Positions 7,848 to 15,423 of a stretch of 56,920 bases of DNA are shown here, one piece after another. This stretch comes from Oscillospiraceae bacterium. Lineage in GTDB: Bacteria > Bacillota > Clostridia > Oscillospirales > Oscillospiraceae. The stretch's first letter is position 1. Each line of letters starts with the position of its first letter. The stretch spans positions 1 through 56,920 of the forward strand of contig WRDH01000016.1 in the NCBI GenBank assembly GCA_009783555.1, given 5' to 3'. The notes below the pieces were generated by a model. It was not told the origin of the DNA. It saw nothing but the letters and a program-made list of their open reading frames with translations, and made no database searches. The position numbers and the translations under genes were made by a program.

Positions 7848-9461
7848 ATGAGAGAAACAGCCGAGAGAATGTGGGCTCAACTTAAAGATTGGTTCGGCAG
7901 AATGCCAAGGGGAAGAAAAATCCAATTGGCAGTACTTTCTGTGGTCGTTTTAACGTTATCAATAGTTGTCGTCAGTCTGCTTTCCCGCACGGACTGGGTG
8001 CCGGTACCGGGAACCGGAGATGCCACCAACACCGCCCATGTATATTCAGCACTATCTGATATGGGATTCTCGCCAACCACTGATGGTACCAGAGTATTTG
8101 TGCCGAGCGGAAGACTTGGCGAGGCACAAATGCGGCTGCGGGAGCAAGGACTATTGGATACAACGGATTTTGATACGTCTATGCTTGATGGTGCAACAGG
8201 CTTCGGAATTACTGACAGTCATGCGAGGTTAATTGCGGACAGGCAAACAGGACATGATATCAGGACGCAATTAATGATGGTCCCCAGAATACAAAATGCG
8301 CTTGTTATTGTAAACTCGGGAGAAATATCGCCGTTCAGGCTTACACAAAATACAAGACATGCGTCGGCATCCGTGTTCCTGGATCTTAGAGGCGACGAAA
8401 GATTATCCCAAACAGAGGTACAGGTAATCGCCGATGCTGTCAGAACAGCTATACCGGGCATTGAGTATGAAAATATTAATATTACTGATACAAACGTTAA
8501 TTTGTACCGGATCGGAGATACCGCCGAGCTTGATATTGAAACGCAATTCGCTCAACGGGAGCTTATGACGAGCAGATTGACTAACACCCTGCAAGAGCAA
8601 ACTTACCAAATTCTTGCGCCGGTCTTTGGTTTTGCGAACTTGCGTGTACAACCAAGTGTCCGGCTTAATTTTGACAGGGTCTCAAGAGAAATAGTAGAGT
8701 TTTCACCGCCGGTTGCCGGAGAGATGGAGGGTATTATCCGAAGCGGTGAAGAAATACACAGGTGGGGCAGAAGGGGGATGGATGCCGAAGGTATACCGGG
8801 CACTGATTCAAACAATATGGGCTCGGGCGCACCTGAATACCCGTGGGGAACACTTGATGACACAGATTATTACAGAGAAGCCATAATGAGAAACAACTAC
8901 GACATCAACCAGACAATAACGCAGATTCAACAGCAGGAAGGTGTACTCGAGTGGTTGAGTATCAGCATAAATATAAATAGCGAAATAGAAGGAATTGATG
9001 AAGATTATTCGGAACAGGTAAGAGATTTAGTAGCAAAAGCAATCGGGGTCACAGACGGCAATATCTCAGTTCAGTTTTTACCGTTTAATTATGAAGACAC
9101 AGCAATGCAAGACAGACTTGATGAAATAGCAGCATTTGAACAAGCCCAAAGAACCAGAGAGTTGATTGATAACATAATGATGTATGCCGTAATAGTAGCG
9201 CTGGGCGTTATGGTCATGCTGCTGGTACGTTCTGTTATCAGAGCCGTCAAGCCGCCACCGGAGCCCGAGCCTGTGCTCATTGCCTCCGGACCCGACGGAA
9301 TAGACCTGCTGGTAGATGATGAAGAAGCATCTGATGAAAAAGAGTACGAAGACGTTTCGCTTACCACAAAATCACCGGGGCTTGAGCAAATCGAAAGATT
9401 CATAGACAAAGACGCAGTAACAGTCGCACAATTATTGAGGAATTGGTTATCTGACGATTAG
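7848..9461 (+). CDS. fliF: Flagellar MS-ring protein FliF
   Basis: This protein of about 537 residues forms the membrane-embedded MS ring, the base of the flagellar motor. It has an N-terminal transmembrane helix (about residues 25-47), the periplasmic ring-building motifs (WVPVPGTGD, then SALSDMGFSPT, and the RQTGHDIRTQL and ASVFLDL stretches), a second transmembrane helix (about 440-462), and an acidic C-terminal tail that docks FliG. The length is normal. The start may be GTG 7845 or ATG 7848. Both share the GGGGGAT site. FliG follows after 11 bases. Confidence 0.94.
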   Translation: MRETAERMWAQLKDWFGRMPRGRKIQLAVLSVVVLTLSIVVVSLLSRTDWVPVPGTGDATNTAHVYSALSDMGFSPTTDGTRVFVPSGRLGEAQMRLREQGLLDTTDFDTSMLDGATGFGITDSHARLIADRQTGHDIRTQLMMVPRIQNALVIVNSGEISPFRLTQNTRHASASVFLDLRGDERLSQTEVQVIADAVRTAIPGIEYENINITDTNVNLYRIGDTAELDIETQFAQRELMTSRLTNTLQEQTYQILAPVFGFANLRVQPSVRLNFDRVSREIVEFSPPVAGEMEGIIRSGEEIHRWGRRGMDAEGIPGTDSNNMGSGAPEYPWGTLDDTDYYREAIMRNNYDINQTITQIQQQEGVLEWLSISININSEIEGIDEDYSEQVRDLVAKAIGVTDGNISVQFLPFNYEDTAMQDRLDEIAAFEQAQRTRELIDNIMMYAVIVALGVMVMLLVRSVIRAVKPPPEPEPVLIASGPDGIDLLVDDEEASDEKEYEDVSLTTKSPGLEQIERFIDKDAVTVAQLLRNWLSDD

Positions 9462-9472
9462 GGTAATGATGA

Positions 9473-10480
9473 ATGGCAAAAGATGATATGTCACCTAAGG
9501 AAAAGGCTGCGATTTTACTTATCAGTCTCGGCAAGGAATATTCCGCCGAACTGTATAAGTACTTAACCGACGAAGAAATCAGCGACATGACACTCAGTAT
9601 TACGACAACAAGACGTGTCGAGCCGGAAGTCAGGGAACAAATCATAAACGAGTTTTATGAAATGTGCCTGACTCAAAAATTCATTACGGAAGGCGGCATA
9701 GATTACGCCCGTGACATACTTGAAAAAGCAATAGGCGCGGACAAAGCGGAGGAAATGATACGCAAGCTCTCATCGTCGCTTCAAGTGCGTCCGTTTGACT
9801 TTATACGAAGAGTCGACTCCAACCAAATCCTGAACGTAATCCATAACGAACACCCGCAAACCATAGCACTTGTCCTGTCATATATTGAGCCGAGGCAATC
9901 GGCACAGATTATTGCATCGTTGCCATCAGAAAAGCAAACTGAAATAATCAGCCGAATTTCAAACATGGGAAGTACATCTCCCGAATATGTAAAAGAGGCG
10001 GAAAGAATACTCGAACGTAAAATAACATCAATGGGCTTTACGGAAAACATTATCGTCGGCGGTATAGATACGATCGTAGAAATTATCAACTCCCTCGACC
10101 GTTCATCCGAGAAAAATATCCTTGAAAGCCTCGATGTTAACGACAGTGAACTTGCGGATGAAATCAGAAAACGTCTGTTCGTATTCGAAGACATCGCAAA
10201 ACTCAACAACGTTACGGTACAGCGCGTACTGCGCGAAATCAACAACGCAGACCTTGCGGTCGCACTCAAAATGGCAGGCGAAGATGTTACCAAAGTCATT
10301 TTCGGAAACATCTCAAAACGTCTGCAGGATATGATTAAGGACGACATGGAAGTTATGGGGCCTGTGCGTGTCAGGGATGTTGAGGAAGCGCAGCAAAGAA
10401 TCGTTAATGTTATCCGTAAGCTGGAAGACGAGGGTGAAATTATCGTTGCCCGCGGAGAAGGGGATGACCTGATTGTTTAG
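9473..10480 (+). CDS. fliG: Flagellar motor switch protein FliG
   Basis: This 335-residue rotor protein couples torque to the stator and sets rotation direction with FliM and FliY. It has the N-terminal FliF-binding domain (SPKEKAAILLISLGKEYSAEL), the middle EHPQT motif (residues about 126-130) that binds FliM, the MGF hinge (about 184-186) and a C-terminal charged helix region (RDVEEAQQRIVNVIRKLEDEGEI). The length matches the family. It starts 11 bases after fliF, and fliH begins inside its 3' end. Confidence 0.96.
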   Translation: MAKDDMSPKEKAAILLISLGKEYSAELYKYLTDEEISDMTLSITTTRRVEPEVREQIINEFYEMCLTQKFITEGGIDYARDILEKAIGADKAEEMIRKLSSSLQVRPFDFIRRVDSNQILNVIHNEHPQTIALVLSYIEPRQSAQIIASLPSEKQTEIISRISNMGSTSPEYVKEAERILERKITSMGFTENIIVGGIDTIVEIINSLDRSSEKNILESLDVNDSELADEIRKRLFVFEDIAKLNNVTVQRVLREINNADLAVALKMAGEDVTKVIFGNISKRLQDMIKDDMEVMGPVRVRDVEEAQQRIVNVIRKLEDEGEIIVARGEGDDLIV

Positions 10481-11249
10481 GATAGACAGAAATCATGTAA
10501 AGGTATCGCGCGTAAAATTCAAAAATTTCGATGATGATGAAGTTTCTGAGGTCGACGCAGAGGAGGAGGATATCCCGGATGCGGCGACCTCTGCGGAAAT
10601 GATGGTTAACGAATACTTGCAGGCTGCAAGGTCGGAAACCGAGATAAAAATGGAAAAAATACTGGATGACGCTCGAAATCAGGCGGCACAGATTATACTT
10701 GACTCTCGTGAAGAGGCAGAAGAAGAACGCCAGCGCGGATTCCGTCAAGGCTTTGAAGAAGGCTCGGAAGAAGGCAAACGCTCATACGATGAAAAAACTG
10801 AAGCGAAGATACGGGAAGACGACGAAACATTAAAACGTCTGCTCGACGAAATGTACGAAGAGCGTGAGCGTACATACAGCGCACTTGAAAGCGAGGTCAC
10901 AAATCTTGCGGTAGAAATAGTGAGAAAAATAATCAATCCTGCCGAAGATGAGCTTGAAAACGTTTATATGTCACTGATAAAAAACGCACTGAGACAAATG
11001 CCGACGGAAGGTAAAGTAGTTTTGCGGGTCGGTGCAAAAGAATATGAACGCTTCTTCTCATCGGGAGCAGCAAAAATCGAGCTCGACAGCGGAGTAACAG
11101 TAACAGCATCAGTATTAAGAGACGTATCACTAAACGACGGCGACTGCATAATCGACACAGACGACGTAACAATAAACGCCGGCTTAGATTCACAACTCCA
11201 ATTTGTAAAATTAGCGTTTGAAAGAGCAAACCAATATGAGCCGGAGTAG
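10473..11249 (+). CDS. fliH: Flagellar export regulator FliH
   Basis: This 258-residue protein is the stator-like regulator of the export ATPase FliI. It has an acidic N-terminus, a long coiled coil (about residues 45-130) with glutamate-rich repeats and the helix-packing segment GFRQGFEEGSEEGK. The C-terminal FliI-binding/V-type ATPase E-subunit-like domain follows (LAVEIVRKIINPAEDE, then VVLRVGAKEYERF). The TTG at 10473 overlaps fliG by eight bases. fliI normally follows at once, but here a 206-base gap filled by two repeat elements separates them. Confidence 0.88.
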   Translation: MFRIDRNHVKVSRVKFKNFDDDEVSEVDAEEEDIPDAATSAEMMVNEYLQAARSETEIKMEKILDDARNQAAQIILDSREEAEEERQRGFRQGFEEGSEEGKRSYDEKTEAKIREDDETLKRLLDEMYEERERTYSALESEVTNLAVEIVRKIINPAEDELENVYMSLIKNALRQMPTEGKVVLRVGAKEYERFFSSGAAKIELDSGVTVTASVLRDVSLNDGDCIIDTDDVTINAGLDSQLQFVKLAFERANQYEPE

Positions 11250-11283
11250 GGGCAACTAACAAATGACAAATAGTAATCTTAAC

Positions 11284-11394
11284 CCCGTCATTCTGCGCGA
11301 AGTCGCAGAATCCACATCATGATTATACTATATGTCTGGTAGAACACTTAATATACAGCAATAGATTCTGCGACTAACGCGCAGAATGACAGGG
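11284..11394. repeat. MITE-like inverted repeat between fliH and fliI
   Basis: The outer arms TCATTCTGCGCGAAGTCGCA (11288-11307, within a longer arm 11284-11312) and the matching arm at 11364-11394 are inverted repeats of about 30 nt with one mismatch and one extra base. They flank a 51-base AT-rich loop. It has no coding capacity. Both ends carry the CATTCTGCG core. The form fits a palindromic dispersed element that landed inside the flagellar operon. The origin is inferred. Confidence 0.75.
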
Positions 11395-11400
11395 CTGGCT

Positions 11401-11443
11401 AAATTCCCCTCTATGGGGGGGTGGCACGAAGTGCCGGGGTGGT
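11401..11443 (+). repeat. Short GC-rich dispersed repeat before fliI
   Basis: An AAATTCCCCT start, a G-rich run, and a GGCAC-GAA-GTGCC hairpin (11423-11435) are followed by GGGGTGGT. The last 16 bases (GAAGTGCCGGGGTGGT, 11428-11443) recur exactly at 12785-12800 before fliJ. Confidence 0.7.
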
Positions 11444-11455
11444 ACAGAGTAAGGA

Positions 11456-12772
11456 ATGAAAATAATCGACACAACCAAATACATAACCTCTCTTGCGAAA
11501 TTCGACACTCTCGAGCGAGCAGGCAGGGTTACACGGATTGTCGGTCTTGCTGTTGAAGCATCGGGGCCGTCATCGAAAATCGGTGATATATGTGAGATGT
11601 TTACACTGGACGGAGAGCGCAGCATGCGTGCCGAGATCGTTGGATTTAGAGACGGGCAAACCCTTCTCATGCCGTTCGGAAGCCTTGAAGGGATAGGGCT
11701 TGGCAGTTATGTTGTTTACACAGGGAAATCACTAAGAGTGCCCGTTGGAGACGCACTTATCGGCAGAGTCCTCGATGCGCTCGGAAATCCGTTTGATAAT
11801 TTGCCCGCTCCTAAAATAGATGCCTGGTATCCTGCCGACAGCGCACCGCCAAATCCTCTGACAAGAGAACGTATCAAAGAAGTTCTGCCGCTTGGAGTAA
11901 AAGCAATTGACAGCATGCTTACTGTCGGGCGGGGACAAAGGCTTGGCATATTCGCAGGCTCCGGCGTTGGTAAAAGTACACTTCTGGGAATGATGGCACG
12001 ATATGCCGTTGCGGATGTAAACGTTATTGTACTTGTAGGAGAGAGGGGTAGGGAGGTTCGCGACTTTCTGGAAAAGGACCTCGGTGAAGAGGGGCTTCGA
12101 AAATCAGTTCTTGTAATCGCCACATCCGACCAACCGGCTCTATTACGCCTCAAATGCGCAATGACAGGAACAGCCGTAGCTGAATACTTCAGAGATCAAG
12201 GCAAAAAAGTTCTGCTCCTTATGGACTCACTGACACGTTTTGCTATGGCACAGCGGGAAATAGGAATGGCTGCGGGCGAACCCCCCGTTTCAAGAGGATT
12301 TCCCCCATCGGTTTTTGCGATATTACCAAAACTCCTGGAGCGTTCAGGCATGTCGGACAAAGGCTCGATAACAGGTCTCTACACCGTTCTGGTCGAGGGT
12401 GACGATATGAATGAACCTATATCCGATACAGTACGAGGTATTTTGGACGGGCACATAGTACTGTCCAGAGCAATAGCAAACAGCAACCACTACCCGCCGA
12501 TAGACATCTTAGGCAGCGTCAGCCGTGTAATGCCGGACATTGTCAGCAAAGAACACCTTTCTGAGTTCGGAACAATAAAAAACATGATAGCTGTCTACAG
12601 AGAAGCGGAAGACCTGATAAACATAGGCGCCTACAGAGAAGGAGCAAACGCCGAAATAGACAGGTCTGTAAAGCTCCACCACCCGATACAGTCGTTTTTA
12701 AAACAAGACATGCTTGAACATTTCTCATTTGAAGAAACACTTGATATGATGAAGGGTGTAGTAGAATCTTAG
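11456..12772 (+). CDS. fliI: Flagellum-specific ATPase FliI
   Basis: This 438-residue ATPase energises the flagellar type III export gate. The Walker A motif GSGVGKST lies at about residues 169-176, the Walker B region is LLLMDSLTRFAMAQRE (about 250-265), and GERGREV plus PPSVFAILPKLLERSG are family hallmarks related to the F1 beta subunit. The length is normal. The ATG at 11456 has AAGGA five bases upstream, directly after the G-rich dispersed repeat, so the repeat now forms part of its leader. Confidence 0.97.
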   Translation: MKIIDTTKYITSLAKFDTLERAGRVTRIVGLAVEASGPSSKIGDICEMFTLDGERSMRAEIVGFRDGQTLLMPFGSLEGIGLGSYVVYTGKSLRVPVGDALIGRVLDALGNPFDNLPAPKIDAWYPADSAPPNPLTRERIKEVLPLGVKAIDSMLTVGRGQRLGIFAGSGVGKSTLLGMMARYAVADVNVIVLVGERGREVRDFLEKDLGEEGLRKSVLVIATSDQPALLRLKCAMTGTAVAEYFRDQGKKVLLLMDSLTRFAMAQREIGMAAGEPPVSRGFPPSVFAILPKLLERSGMSDKGSITGLYTVLVEGDDMNEPISDTVRGILDGHIVLSRAIANSNHYPPIDILGSVSRVMPDIVSKEHLSEFGTIKNMIAVYREAEDLINIGAYREGANAEIDRSVKLHHPIQSFLKQDMLEHFSFEETLDMMKGVVES

Positions 12773-12784
12773 TATATTAACTAT

Positions 12785-12800
12785 GAAGTGCCGGGGTGGT
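12785..12800 (+). repeat. 16-base repeat remnant at the fliJ start
   Basis: It is an exact copy of 11428-11443. Its last five bases contain the GTG start codon of fliJ. No in-frame start lies upstream, since TGA at 12784 closes the frame. Confidence 0.7.
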
Positions 12801-13260
12801 TGAGATTAAAAAATTCAAGTTTACACTACAGGCTTTATATAATTATAAACTCACAGTCGAAAAATTACAAAAGGCGGAGCTTAGGCGGGCGCAGCAGGCG
12901 TTGCAAGAGCTTTTGGATGAAGAGCAGAGACTTCTTAAGGCTTGGGCTGATAATGAACGTTCACTTGAGGAAGCTCTCAAAAAAGGCGAAAATGTCGGAG
13001 AGGCGCTAATTGAACATGACTCGTATTTTAGATATTTACGTGATGCGCTTATTGAAGTGCGAAAGAAAATAGTAAAAGCAGAAGAAGTTGTACGCCGGTG
13101 TCAAGAGCGGTTAATCCTGACAATGAAGGAAATAAAAACATACCTGAAGCTCCGTGATGAACAGTATCAGGATTGGATGAAGGAAGTTCAGGCGGAAGAA
13201 GCAAAAGAAATGGACGACTTGGTTTCGTTTAATGTGATTAAGGAAGAAGTTAGGGTTTAA
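12796..13260 (+). CDS. fliJ: Flagellar export chaperone FliJ
   Basis: This 154-residue protein is an almost continuous coiled coil, as in FliJ, the central stalk-like partner of FliI that also recycles export chaperones. The N-terminus (KKFKFTLQALYNYK) is the typical family start. The GTG at 12796 is the only usable start in frame and lies within a 16-base dispersed repeat. No good Shine-Dalgarno sequence is visible, so translation may depend on coupling to fliI, whose stop is 23 bases upstream. It is placed between fliI and the MotE-like gene, as in Bacillus. Confidence 0.85.
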   Translation: MVEIKKFKFTLQALYNYKLTVEKLQKAELRRAQQALQELLDEEQRLLKAWADNERSLEEALKKGENVGEALIEHDSYFRYLRDALIEVRKKIVKAEEVVRRCQERLILTMKEIKTYLKLRDEQYQDWMKEVQAEEAKEMDDLVSFNVIKEEVRV

Positions 13261-13275
13261 GGCAGGTGATTATAA

Positions 13276-14055
13276 GTGTCTGATGGGAATACTACCGACT
13301 TAACTGAAGATAGTGAACCGCCGGCGGAGGGCAAAGGGAAGAAGGCTAAAAAACCGCCTAAGGCTCCCAAAGAACCTAAAGCTGAAAAAGAGCCAAAACC
13401 GAAAAAGGAAAAAAAGCCAAAGGACCCTAAAGATGAAATCGGTAAAGGCGGCGGAGCGGGTGGCATAATATTAATCATGTTGCTTGTGCTTATCATTTTA
13501 ATAAGCGGTTTTGCAGCGGCTTTGTACTTTGATGTTTTCAACGCACGTGAGATAATTGGTGAGGTAATAACTGATCCGCTCGTTGATATTATTATCTGGC
13601 TCGACCCGGGCTTTTCGACAATAAGCGCACGGATTGAGGCGGAGAGATTGACTATGGAGAGGCGATATCAGGAGCGAAATGAAGAGCTTGACGAGCGTGA
13701 GAGTCAGATACTGCTTCTGGAAGGTGTCCTTGATACTCGTGAAGCAATGCTCGACAGGCGCCAAAACGATTTGGACAGGCGCGAGGAGCAGATAATAGCG
13801 ATGTACGAGAGAACTGTTCCGCTGCACCGCCGTGACCCGATGTCGGAGCAGGATCTTGAAGATATGATGTCTCTAAGCAGAACTTACACACAAATGTCTC
13901 CCGATGCTGCGTCAGAGAGGCTTGTAAGATTGTATGATCCGAGAGACGTTGCGGCAATCCTCTACTTCATGGCAGAAAGAAATGCCGCAGCAATTTTAGC
14001 GGCAATGGATCCGGGTTATGCAGCGAATATCACGGAGATTATGTTGTATAGTTAG
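13276..14055 (+). CDS. MotE/YlxF-like membrane protein
   Basis: This 259-residue protein has a lysine/proline-rich cytoplasmic N-terminus (about residues 18-52), one transmembrane helix (about 58-83), an extended coiled coil (about 115-170) and a C-terminal MgtE N-terminal-like domain (LVRLYDPRDVAAILYFMAER, 217-236). This is the layout of MotE/YlxF, which sits between fliJ and fliK in Firmicutes and is a motor or stator accessory protein. The GTG start at 13276 has a CAGGTGATT site upstream. The flagellar order breaks immediately downstream. Confidence 0.82.
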   Translation: MSDGNTTDLTEDSEPPAEGKGKKAKKPPKAPKEPKAEKEPKPKKEKKPKDPKDEIGKGGGAGGIILIMLLVLIILISGFAAALYFDVFNAREIIGEVITDPLVDIIIWLDPGFSTISARIEAERLTMERRYQERNEELDERESQILLLEGVLDTREAMLDRRQNDLDRREEQIIAMYERTVPLHRRDPMSEQDLEDMMSLSRTYTQMSPDAASERLVRLYDPRDVAAILYFMAERNAAAILAAMDPGYAANITEIMLYS

Positions 14056-14092
14056 CTATCGTCAAGGATGCAAGGATAGTATGTTTTTATTT

Positions 14093-14142
14093 TTCCGTCA
14101 AGCGTAGCCATGGACGCCGTTGTCAAGGGAAATCGACATTTT
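14093..14142. repeat. 50-bp dispersed repeat, copy A
   Basis: It matches 53545-53594 at 46 of 50 positions in the same orientation. The core is CCGTCAAGCGTAGCCA-GGAC. Read on the minus strand, both copies can encode MSISLDN followed by a short tail and stop, but there is no ribosome site. It marks the left edge of the insert in the flagellar operon. Confidence 0.75.
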
Positions 14143-14143
14143 T

Positions 14144-14608
14144 ATGAAAAATACTTTATTTTCTACAGTAATGGTAGCGTGTTATTTAAACACAGCTATC
14201 TTTATTGTTTTTCTATCCCCAGTCATCACTTCTGCAAGGAACACAACTCGACCTAAATTACTCGGTTCAAATGGAATGATTATTGTGTATGCTGTATACG
14301 AAAATGGCACTATGGTGGGGTTTGTAATGTATGGTTACTTCCCTACCGGTGGCGATGACGAAGAAAATTATACAGGCGGCACTCCGTGTTACTATGTATG
14401 GAGGCTTTTTGTAGATAAAGATCATCAAGGCAAAGGTATCGGGCGAGAGATTTTACGTCAAGTTATGGAAGAAATTAAGATGAAGCCCTATGGAGATGCG
14501 GAATATTGCTATTCATCATATGAACCTGACAACATGAAAGAATCAATAATCGGAGATAAGGTGATACTGAGAGCACTTCATAAAGAAGATGCCGGGTTTT
14601 TTTCTTGA
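14144..14608 (+). pseudogene. GNAT acetyltransferase remnant (chimeric)
   Basis: The middle of this reading frame is a clear GNAT acetyltransferase, spermidine/diamine acetyltransferase-like. It contains MVGFVMYGY, then YVWRLFVDKDHQGKGIGREI with the acetyl-CoA-binding Q-x-x-G-x-G motif, and CYSSYEPDN. The family's N-terminal third is replaced by unrelated sequence. The conserved C-terminal part after EPDN (the AxxLYxxxGF helix) is missing. In its place is IIGDKVILRALHKEDAGFF, which looks like the start of a second RimJ/RimL-type acetyltransferase and then stops. The result looks like a deletion fusion of two acetyltransferase genes and is unlikely to be active. Confidence 0.65.
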
Positions 14609-14796
14609 TGGTGATTGGTGTTGGTATTCGTGAGTATTTAAGGATGATAAGGGAGAATGCATTGCCACGCTTGCGTGGCGTTGGGAACTACAGGGGTAGT
14701 GCAAAATCGTTAGCTACGTTCAGTTAATGTTATGCAACTAATATTAGTTGCATATTTTGCGAAAGTGTGATACTATCAAAACAAGGTGGTGATTGT
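14609..14796. other. Gap between GNAT remnant and hicA
   Basis: It contains a CCACGC-TT-GCGTGG hairpin (14671-14684) and AT-rich sequence. No open frame or clear promoter with good spacing is visible. It probably holds the rest of the decayed acetyltransferase region and the hicA leader. Confidence 0.4.
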
Positions 14797-15051
14797 TTGA
14801 GTAAAAGAGACAAACTGCTTGGAAGATTTTTATCTCGTCCAAAGGATATTACTTTTGAGGAAACTACTACCCTGATGGGACACTTCGGTTATTATATTGC
14901 AAGTGGAGGAAAAACCGGAGGGTCAAGGGTTTCTTTTACAGATGGCAAAGGAGACTATATTAGGATTCACAAACCGCATCCAAATAGTATATTGAAATTA
15001 TATCAGGTAGACGACATTCTTACAGCGCTTTCAGAAAGGGGATTATTATGA
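14797..15051 (+). CDS. hicA: HicA-like mRNA interferase toxin
   Basis: This protein of about 84 residues has the HicA double-stranded-RNA-binding-like fold pattern: KDITFEETTTLMGHFGY, a glycine-rich turn (SGGKTGGSRVSF) where the catalytic His often lies, and RIHKPHPNSILK. HicA cleaves mRNA and is neutralised by HicB. The TTG at 14797 with AAGGTGGTG upstream is favoured over ATG 14767. It overlaps hicB by four bases (ATGA). The catalytic His of the GSH motif is replaced here by Arg (GSR), which also occurs in other members. Activity is therefore not certain. Confidence 0.8.
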   Translation: MSKRDKLLGRFLSRPKDITFEETTTLMGHFGYYIASGGKTGGSRVSFTDGKGDYIRIHKPHPNSILKLYQVDDILTALSERGLL

Positions 15052-15413
15052 GTATTACGAAGAAAAAATTGCGTTCACGGACAAGCAACTATCTTCATTA
15101 TAAAGACTATGTCGGGAGCCTTGAGTTTTCAGAAGAAGATGCTGTTTTCCACGGAAAGGTTGTTGGGATTAAGGCGATGATTTCATTTGAGGGTGACAGT
15201 GTGCAATCCATTACCGAAGATTTTCATAATGCAATAGATGAATATCTTGATTTTTGTTTTGAAAATGATATTAAACCTGAGAAGCCATTCAAAGGGTCTT
15301 TTAATGTGCGAATAAGTGCTGATTTACACCGTAAAGCAGCGTTTGAAGCATCTGCGCAAGGTATGTCGCTAAATTCCTTTGTTGAAAGTGCAATTCAACA
15401 GACTGTACTGTAA
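15048..15413 (+). CDS. hicB: HicB-like antitoxin
   Basis: This 121-residue antitoxin partner has an N-terminal partial RNase H-like HicB domain (YVGSLEFSEEDAVFHGKVVG, then ISFEGDSVQSITEDFHNAID). A C-terminal ribbon-helix-helix/Arc-type DNA-binding region follows (FNVRISADLHRKAAFEASAQ, then MSLNSFVESAI). Such proteins bind their own promoter and the toxin. Translational coupling to hicA (four-base overlap) is usual. The gene ends ten bases from the convergent histidine kinase with no visible terminator between them. Confidence 0.88.
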   Translation: MSITKKKLRSRTSNYLHYKDYVGSLEFSEEDAVFHGKVVGIKAMISFEGDSVQSITEDFHNAIDEYLDFCFENDIKPEKPFKGSFNVRISADLHRKAAFEASAQGMSLNSFVESAIQQTVL

Positions 15414-15423
15414 CCTCATATTT

